From: an uncultured Oscillospiraceae bacterium
GTDB taxonomy: Bacteria > Bacillota > Clostridia > Oscillospirales > Acutalibacteraceae
Direction of reading: 5' to 3'
Length of the DNA: 12,308 bases
Assembly (NCBI GenBank): GCA_900554525.1
Contig: USHL01000022.1
Span: 1 to 12,308, forward strand
Shown: positions 7,545 to 12,308 of the stretch, piece after piece
Position numbering within the stretch: the first letter of the stretch is position 1
How the letters are laid out: every line of letters starts with the position of its first letter
Program-made: the position numbers and the translations under genes
The notes under the pieces: generated by a model
Seen by the model: only the letters and a program-made list of their open reading frames with translations
Database searches by the model: none
Told to the model about the DNA's origin: nothing

Positions 7545-8656
7545 GAGCGTCTGCGGTTGCCGGCATAGTATTTGCCAATATTAACGACAGTCTCTTAAAG
7601 GAACTGACAGAAAAGAGATCTATGGCGTCGGTGCCGTTCGGCGCAAGATACCGTCTCATAGATTTCCCGCTTTCAAATCTTGTGAACGCGGGCGTCTCAA
7701 GCGTCGGAGTTATCACCAAGGAAAACTACCGTTCGCTGATGGACCACATAGGCAGCGGAGTGTATTGGGACCTTGACCGCAAAAGCGGAGGAATTTATCT
7801 TTTGCCGCCCTATGTTACGAGCGGGGCACGGCGCAATAACGGCACGGTGGACGCCCTGAACGGCGCGCTTGATTATATAGACCGATGTAAGGCTGATTAT
7901 ATGGTGCTTTTTAACGCCGATACTATTGTCAATATAGATATAACCGCCGTGGTCAACAGTCATATTTCCAGCGGCGCGGACGTAACTCTCGTTTATCATC
8001 ACGGAAAGCCGCCTGTCCGAAATGCGGATATACTTCTTCCTAAGATAAATAAAGCCGGCAGAATAACCGGTGCTTCTTTCGGGGCTGAGGATAAAGAGGA
8101 CGATTATTTCATAGGTATTACCGTGATTTCGCGCGAGCTGCTTATAAAGATGATCAAAACAGCTTATGCGGACGGATGTATCAGCTTTATCCGCGACGTA
8201 ATTGCCGAATCGGTAAGAAAGCTGCGGGTCCATGCCTTTGAACACCGTGAATTTGTGGCGGTTATGGACGGTACCGACGCTTACTACAACGCTAATATGC
8301 AGCTTCTGAATGCCGAGGTGCGTTCGCAGCTTTTCAATAAGGAACGTCCGATATTCACCAAAACGCGCGACGATATGCCGACAAGATACGGTATAAATGC
8401 TTCGCTTACCAACTGCTTTATTGCCGACGGCTGCGTGATAAACGGAACGGTAAGAAACAGTATAATTTCGCGCGGAGTGACGGTCGAAAAGGGAGCTGTG
8501 GTGGAAAACTGTATTCTTATGCAGGAAACCGCGGTAAAGGCGGACGCGCAGCTTAACCGCGTAATTTCGGACAAGAACGCCGTAATAGGCGAAAATATGG
8601 TGCTCAAGGGTACCGCTAAAAAGTGCTTTTTTGTCAAAAAAAATCAGATTTTGTAA
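7541..8656 (+). CDS. glgD: GlgD, non-catalytic or regulatory ADP-glucose pyrophosphorylase subunit
   Basis: GlgD is a GlgC paralogue found in Firmicutes that associates with GlgC and alters its activity. The 371-residue product keeps the fold blocks (VPFGARYRLIDFPLSNLVNAG at about 31-51, DHIGSG and YWDLDRKSGGIYLLPPY) and a C-terminal beta-helix at about 285-365. The catalytic parts are degraded. Where GlgC has AGGQGSRL this protein reads AGIVFANIN; the SGDH aspartate site is FNADT; and no FEEKP lysine motif is visible near 180. I infer it cannot catalyse the reaction by itself. The ATG is shared in a 4-base overlap with the glgC stop, with GAGGAGG at 7524-7530 as its ribosome site. glgA follows after 14 bases. 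Confidence 0.95.
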   Translation: MRASAVAGIVFANINDSLLKELTEKRSMASVPFGARYRLIDFPLSNLVNAGVSSVGVITKENYRSLMDHIGSGVYWDLDRKSGGIYLLPPYVTSGARRNNGTVDALNGALDYIDRCKADYMVLFNADTIVNIDITAVVNSHISSGADVTLVYHHGKPPVRNADILLPKINKAGRITGASFGAEDKEDDYFIGITVISRELLIKMIKTAYADGCISFIRDVIAESVRKLRVHAFEHREFVAVMDGTDAYYNANMQLLNAEVRSQLFNKERPIFTKTRDDMPTRYGINASLTNCFIADGCVINGTVRNSIISRGVTVEKGAVVENCILMQETAVKADAQLNRVISDKNAVIGENMVLKGTAKKCFFVKKNQIL

Positions 8657-8659
8657 AAC

Positions 8660-8666
8660 GGAGGAG
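8660..8666 (+). promoter_or_regulatory. Ribosome binding site fixing the glgA start
   Basis: GGAGGAG lies 4 bases before ATG 8671 and 6 bases if counted from GGAGG. This selects MKVLFASSEA as the N-terminus over an upstream in-frame ATG at 8623 inside glgD. Confidence 0.75.
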
Positions 8667-8670
8667 AAAG

Positions 8671-10092
8671 ATGAAAGTATTGTTTGCTTCGAGCGAGGCT
8701 TACCCTTTTGCAATGTCGGGCGGTCTTGCCGACGTTGCGGGGGCGCTGCCTAAGGCCCTGCGCAGGAGACTTATAGGCTGCCGAATAGTTATGCCGCTTT
8801 ACAGCAGTATACCGGAGGAACTAAAGGCAAAGATGAGCTTTATATGCAGCATCACGGTTTCGGTCGCCTGGCGCCGTCAGTACTGCGGCATATTCGAGGC
8901 GCATCTGAACGGGGTAATATATTATTTCATAGACAATCAGTACTATTTTAAGCGCGACGGGCTTTACGGACAGTATGATGATGCTGAGCGCTACGCTTTC
9001 TTTTCCCGCGCCGTGCTTGATATAATTCCGCATATCGGCTTTACTCCCGATATTATTCACTGCAACGACTGGCAGACGGCTCTGGTGCCGGTATATCTTA
9101 ACTCAATGTACCGCGGCAGCGACCCGTACCGCGCTATAAAGACAGTGTTTACGATACACAATATTCAGTATCAGGGCAAATACGGGCCGGACCTTAACGC
9201 TGATGTGGTGGGGCTTCCCGCAGAATGTGAAAGTCTTATCGAGTACGACGGCTGCGTTAATTTTATGAAGGGCGCCATACAATGCGCAGATAAGGTGACG
9301 ACGGTTTCTCCGACATATGCAAATGAAATACTCGATCCGTATTATTCGTATGGGCTTGACAATATACTTAAGCAGTTTACCTATAAGCTTACCGGCATAG
9401 TAAACGGAATAGATTACGAGGTTTATAATCCCGAGACGGACAATCTGATTTATAAAAATTATTCTGTTGACGATATGAGCGGAAAAGCGTATAATAAAAA
9501 AATGCTGCAGCAAGAGCTCGGACTTCCCGCAAGGGAGGAGGTTCCGGTGGTCGGTATGGTGACGCGGCTGGTAAAGCATAAGGGTATCGACCTTGTCAAA
9601 TGCGTCTTCGAGGATCTTTTGAGAGCCGACATACAGTTTGTTATTTTAGGCTCGGGCGAATGGGAGTTTGAAACCTTTTTTCACGATATGGCTTCCAAGC
9701 ACCGCGATAAGGTTGGTCTTAAGCTCGGATTTAATCCCCGGCTTGCGCATAAGATATATGCGGGAGCGGATATGTTTTTGATGCCGAGCAAAAGCGAGCC
9801 CTGCGGTTTGGCACAGCTTGTGGCGCTCAGGTACGGAACTGTTCCGATAGTCAGAAAAACCGGCGGCTTGAACGATACTATATCAGACAGCGGCGACGGA
9901 GAGGGCAACGGCTTTACCTTCAGCAATTACAATGCCCATGAAATGCTTGATACGGTATGGCGTGCGCTGGCCGGTTATTCCGACAAAGACGGCTGGGATA
10001 TACTGCGTGCGAGAGCGATGAGCTGCGACAACAGCTGGGGCGTTTCAGCCGGGGCTTATATCAGGCTTTATAGGGAGCTTGCAGGCAAATAA
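8671..10092 (+). CDS. glgA: Glycogen synthase (ADP-glucose, GT5)
   Basis: GlgA transfers glucose from ADP-glucose to the growing alpha-1,4-glucan. The 473-residue product has the two-Rossmann GT5 layout: MKVLFASSEAYPF and GGLADVAGALPKAL at 1-30, HCNDWQTALVPVYL at 130-143, and FTIHNIQYQG near 160-169. Then come R299 and K304 in TRLVKHKGID, the nucleophile-side E376 in SEPCGL, and the second KTGGL at 396-400. These match E. coli R300, K305 and E377. One key position differs: the N-terminal KTGGL motif reads MSGGL, so residue 15 is Met where E. coli has Lys15, which contacts the ADP-glucose phosphates. The rest of the site looks intact, so I still expect synthase activity. It lies 14 bases after glgD and 15 before uppP. 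Confidence 0.95.
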   Translation: MKVLFASSEAYPFAMSGGLADVAGALPKALRRRLIGCRIVMPLYSSIPEELKAKMSFICSITVSVAWRRQYCGIFEAHLNGVIYYFIDNQYYFKRDGLYGQYDDAERYAFFSRAVLDIIPHIGFTPDIIHCNDWQTALVPVYLNSMYRGSDPYRAIKTVFTIHNIQYQGKYGPDLNADVVGLPAECESLIEYDGCVNFMKGAIQCADKVTTVSPTYANEILDPYYSYGLDNILKQFTYKLTGIVNGIDYEVYNPETDNLIYKNYSVDDMSGKAYNKKMLQQELGLPAREEVPVVGMVTRLVKHKGIDLVKCVFEDLLRADIQFVILGSGEWEFETFFHDMASKHRDKVGLKLGFNPRLAHKIYAGADMFLMPSKSEPCGLAQLVALRYGTVPIVRKTGGLNDTISDSGDGEGNGFTFSNYNAHEMLDTVWRALAGYSDKDGWDILRARAMSCDNSWGVSAGAYIRLYRELAGK

Positions 10093-10107
10093 CCTTTAGG
10101 AGTCAGT

Positions 10108-10977
10108 ATGGAAATAATTAAAACCATAATTTTAGGTATTATCGAAGGTATTACCGAATGGCTGCCGATAAGCAGTACAGGTCATCTCATTCTTGCCGAT
10201 GAATTTATAAAGCTGAACATGTCCGATGCGTTTAAGGAAATGTTCAACGTGGTGATTCAGCTCGGCGCGATACTTGCGGTGGTAGTGATCTTCTGGAAAA
10301 AGCTATGGCCTTTTACACTTGACAAAACGAAGGGCTACAGCTACATAACCCATAAGGGCGGTATTGTAAAAAAGGATATAATGGATATGTGGCTCAAGGT
10401 GATCGTTGCGGTGCTGCCGGCTGCGGTTATCGGTATACCGTTCGATGATTTCTTTGAAAAACACTTTCACACACCGCTGGTGGTTTCTCTGGCGCTTATC
10501 GTTTACGGCGTTATGTTCATTGTGATAGAAAGGTGGAATAAAAACATAACACCTAAAATAAACGGCATAGGCGATATTACTTATAAGACCGCGATTTTTA
10601 TCGGAGCGTTTCAGGTGCTTTCGCTTATACCGGGAACCTCGCGCAGCGGTTCGACTATTTTGGGTGCGATAATCCTCGGGGTTTCAAGGGTTGCGGCGGC
10701 AGAATTCAGCTTTTACCTTGCGGTTCCGGTTATGTTCGGCGCAAGCTTTATAAAGCTTATAAAATTCGGTTTTGATTTTACGGGATATGAGCTGCTTATT
10801 TTATCGGTCGGTATGATAACCGCTTTTCTGGTTTCCGTTCTGGCGATAAAGTTCCTTATGGGATATGTGAAAAAACGTGATTTTACCGTTTTCGGCTATT
10901 ACCGTATAATACTCGGTGCGGTGGTTATAGCATATTTTTTGATAAACGGAAGACTTTTTGAGGTTGTCGGAGGATAA
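10108..10977 (+). CDS. uppP: Undecaprenyl-diphosphatase (BacA/UppP family)
   Basis: UppP removes one phosphate from undecaprenyl diphosphate, recycling the lipid carrier for peptidoglycan and other envelope polymers; it often gives bacitracin resistance. The 289-residue membrane protein carries the first signature EGITEWLPISSTGHL at 13-27 (glutamates E13 and E17, and H26) and the second signature PGTSRSG at 175-181 (R179). Hydrophobic stretches fit a multi-pass protein: about 46-63, 97-112, 124-141, 161-176, 184-216, 227-250 and 263-280. A hydrophilic segment sits at about 70-92. ATG 10108 has AGGAG at 10098-10102. It lies 15 bases after glgA, with no terminator between, and 2 bases before the esterase gene. 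Co-transcription with glycogen genes is likely, although no shared pathway is known to me. Confidence 0.96.
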   Translation: MEIIKTIILGIIEGITEWLPISSTGHLILADEFIKLNMSDAFKEMFNVVIQLGAILAVVVIFWKKLWPFTLDKTKGYSYITHKGGIVKKDIMDMWLKVIVAVLPAAVIGIPFDDFFEKHFHTPLVVSLALIVYGVMFIVIERWNKNITPKINGIGDITYKTAIFIGAFQVLSLIPGTSRSGSTILGAIILGVSRVAAAEFSFYLAVPVMFGASFIKLIKFGFDFTGYELLILSVGMITAFLVSVLAIKFLMGYVKKRDFTVFGYYRIILGAVVIAYFLINGRLFEVVGG

Positions 10978-10979
10978 TA

Positions 10980-11816
10980 ATGGTTTACAAAAAAATACAT
11001 TTAAAGGATCGTTTTGGCTTTTTGGGTGAGGACGGCCGTGACCCTTCGGTAGAAATTTATCTGCCGTACAATATGACCGAGATGCACCGTGAACACAGCA
11101 AGCGGCCCTGTCTGGTCGTATGTCCGGGCGGCGGATATTCTATGTGCAGTCAGCGGGAATCCGAGCCGATAGCGCTGCATTTTCTGCCGGACGGCTTTAA
11201 TGTTTTCGTAATTACATATTCGGTAGCGCCCCACCGCTTTCCGGTTCAGCTTCGCGAGGTGGCCGCGCTTACGGAGCTTATATATGAAAACGCAGATGAG
11301 TGGAACTGCGATATTTCCAAGATAGCAATTCTCGGCTTTTCGGCCGGAGGACATCTTGCGGCGAGCTATTCTACAATGTATGACTGCAAAGAGGTAAGGG
11401 AGGTATTCCCCGAAAGCAAGGGGGTAAATGCCTCTGTGCTCTGCTATCCGGTGATTTCCTCGGATCCTGACTTTTGGCATTGCGGGAGCTTTGAAAATCT
11501 TACGGGCAGGCATTTTGATACGGCAGAGGAGGGCGCATATTATTCCTGCGAAAAGCAGGTTGATAAAAACACTCCTCCCACTTTCCTGTGGCACACTGCG
11601 GAAGACGGGGCCGTACCGGTAATGAATACGCTTGTCTATGCCGAGGCTTTGGCGCGGAACAAGGTGCCGTTCGAGGTACATATTTATCCGTTCGGCGGCC
11701 ATGGTCTTTCCACATGCGATAAAATGACTTTGGACAATGTAGATTCCAATATAGAATATGACAGCTTCTGGCTGCCGAATGCCCGCAGGTGGCTGAAACT
11801 GATATTGAATTTATAA
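10980..11816 (+). CDS. Alpha/beta-hydrolase, BD-FAE/acetyl-esterase-like
   Basis: A serine esterase-type hydrolase of 278 residues. The oxyanion-hole motif CPGGGY is at 48-53, the nucleophile elbow GFSAGGH has S121, the likely acid is D209 in HTAEDGAVPV, and the base is H241 in FGGHGLS. This pattern fits the group that holds acetyl-xylan and feruloyl esterases (BD-FAE-like), which deacylate sugars or oligosaccharides. No signal peptide or membrane segment is seen, so I infer an intracellular enzyme acting on imported or endogenous acylated sugars. GGAGG at 10969-10973 precedes ATG 10980; the gap to uppP is 2 bases, suggesting coupling. A terminator follows. The fold and triad are confident; the substrate is not, and a peptidase or lipase role is possible but less likely. 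Confidence 0.8.
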   Translation: MVYKKIHLKDRFGFLGEDGRDPSVEIYLPYNMTEMHREHSKRPCLVVCPGGGYSMCSQRESEPIALHFLPDGFNVFVITYSVAPHRFPVQLREVAALTELIYENADEWNCDISKIAILGFSAGGHLAASYSTMYDCKEVREVFPESKGVNASVLCYPVISSDPDFWHCGSFENLTGRHFDTAEEGAYYSCEKQVDKNTPPTFLWHTAEDGAVPVMNTLVYAEALARNKVPFEVHIYPFGGHGLSTCDKMTLDNVDSNIEYDSFWLPNARRWLKLILNL

Positions 11817-11820
11817 ATTT

Positions 11821-11849
11821 AAACGCAGGCGTTTTTCCGTCTGCGTTTT
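11821..11849 (+). terminator. Rho-independent terminator closing the glg-uppP-esterase operon
   Basis: AAACGCAGGCG at 11821-11831 pairs with CGTCTGCGTTT at 11838-11848 (11 bp including one G-U pair) around a TTTTTC loop, ending in a TTTT run. It starts 5 bases after the esterase stop codon. Confidence 0.88.
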
Positions 11850-11865
11850 GTGCTTATAAAATAAG

Positions 11866-11895
11866 TTACAATTATTCATAGTCTCTTAATATAAA
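11866..11895 (+). promoter_or_regulatory. Possible promoter for the response regulator
   Basis: TTACAA at 11866-11871 and TATAAA at 11890-11895 are 18 bases apart, in the 131-base gap between the esterase and the response regulator. The whole segment is very AT-rich, so several other weak -35/-10 pairings are possible. The terminator just upstream means some promoter should lie here. Confidence 0.3.
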
Positions 11896-11947
11896 TATTA
11901 TATTATTGTATTTAAATAGGATTGTAGAAATTCAGGGGGGTTAAAAT

Positions 11948-12308
11948 ATGCAGTACAAAATTTTAATTGTGGACGATGATGAAAATATTTGCGAGCTTCT
12001 TCGGCTTTATCTGGAAAAGGATGGATTTGAAACGGTGGTTGCCAACGACGGTGAGGAAGCCGTAGATTTTGCGGCAAAATATTCACCTGATTTGATTCTT
12101 CTTGATATAATGCTTCCGAAGCTTGACGGCTGGCAGGTCTGCCGTGAAATACGCAAGACCAGCGATACGCCGATAATTATGCTGACTGCTAAGGGAGAAA
12201 CCTTTGATAAGATTTTAGGGCTTGAGCTCGGCGCGGATGATTATGTCAATGGTTGGTTTATCGGATACATTGAAACAGCGAATAATACTTACTACTTCGC
12301 AACAAATA
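11948..12308 (+). CDS. Response regulator receiver domain, partial, with abnormal C-terminal continuation
   Basis: This is the N-terminal receiver domain of a two-component response regulator, probably OmpR/PhoB type from its similarity to that group; the output domain is not in view. MQYKILIVDDDENI gives the acidic pocket (D9, D10, D11), D53 in LILLDIMLP is the phosphate acceptor, T80 in IIMLTAK is the switch threonine, and LELGADDYV ends at residue 100. GGGGGG at 11935-11940 lies 7 bases before ATG 11948. After V100 the family has TKPF, where the lysine is essential for phosphorylation chemistry. Here the frame reads NGWF instead, and it remains open to the window end (120 codons) without receiver-like sequence. 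Identity up to residue 100 is confident; beyond it the frame should not be trusted as the true protein. Confidence 0.85.
   Translation, partial: MQYKILIVDDDENICELLRLYLEKDGFETVVANDGEEAVDFAAKYSPDLILLDIMLPKLDGWQVCREIRKTSDTPIIMLTAKGETFDKILGLELGADDYVNGWFIGYIETANNTYYFATN
12245..12308 (+). other. Segment resembling class D beta-lactamase/BlaR1 sensor C-terminus, joined in frame
   Basis: In the same frame as the response regulator, the last 61-64 bases read NGWFIGYIE, then TYYFATN. This is the strand pattern just after the KTG box in class D beta-lactamases and in the penicillin-binding sensor domain of BlaR1/MecR1. The join lies at about 12241-12250, where TATGTCAAT could belong to either gene. By hand count the segment is about one-third G+C, lower than the flanking genes. 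No Ser-x-x-Lys or KTG motif is in view, so only the distal part of such a domain is present. I think a misjoined contig end is the likeliest cause. Confidence 0.6.

Noticed and set aside
7697..8713. A 338-codon open frame on the - strand opposite glgD
   Set aside because: It is the antisense shadow of a well-supported glgD gene. It has no recognisable domain, is rich in His, Tyr and Arg from reversed codons, and would need transcription against the operon.
11001..11702. A 233-codon - strand open frame opposite the esterase
   Set aside because: Shadow of a gene with an intact catalytic triad; no motif of its own.
11888..11899. AATATAAATATT palindrome before the response regulator
   Set aside because: Nearly pure A/T sequence makes such palindromes common by chance.
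12245..12308. A complete beta-lactamase gene at the 3' end
   Set aside because: Only the distal GWF...FATN part is visible; the Ser-x-x-Lys and KTG catalytic motifs are absent, so resistance cannot be claimed.

Overview
The window carries eleven protein genes, all on the + strand and tightly packed. It looks like the chromosome of a Gram-positive anaerobe of the class Clostridia, probably a gut Oscillospiraceae/Ruminococcaceae-type organism. The reasons are the paired GlgC/GlgD glycogen genes typical of Firmicutes, an RNase M5, a UPF0371/DUF1846 protein, strong GGAGG-type ribosome binding sites, and TTGnnn-17-TATAAT promoters. The taxonomic call is inference from gene content; no rRNA marker is present.

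Layout. (1) 1-2598: three overlapping genes, holA (5' end just outside the window), rnmV and a WYL-domain transcriptional regulator. They look like one translationally coupled unit. (2) 2606-4191: a single-gene unit with its own promoter and a strong hairpin terminator, encoding a DUF1846 protein of unknown function. (3) 4200-4399: an AT-rich regulatory gap ending in a very good extended -10 promoter. (4) 4400-11849: a glycogen operon glgB-glgC-glgD-glgA, followed 15 bp later by uppP and 2 bp after that by an intracellular alpha/beta-hydrolase (sugar esterase-like). No terminator is seen inside it, and a hairpin terminator closes it. (5) 11850-12308: a short promoter region and the start of a response regulator.

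How the genes work together. GlgC/GlgD make ADP-glucose from glucose-1-phosphate and ATP, GlgA polymerises it into alpha-1,4-glucan, and GlgB adds alpha-1,6 branches. No degradation gene (glgP, glgX) is in view. UppP recycles the undecaprenyl carrier used in envelope synthesis; its place directly behind glgA implies co-transcription but no known biochemical link.

The most unusual signal is at the 3' end. The response-regulator reading frame is normal up to its GADDYV motif, where TKPF should follow. It then runs in frame into residues that read like the C-terminal part of a class D beta-lactamase or BlaR1/MecR1 sensor domain (NGWFIGYIE ... TYYFATN). I think this is most likely a chimeric contig end, but a real recombination is not excluded. 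A second oddity is that GlgA has Met at position 15, where the classical KTGGL motif has the substrate-binding Lys. I found no tRNA, rRNA, CRISPR array, insertion sequence or integrase gene.
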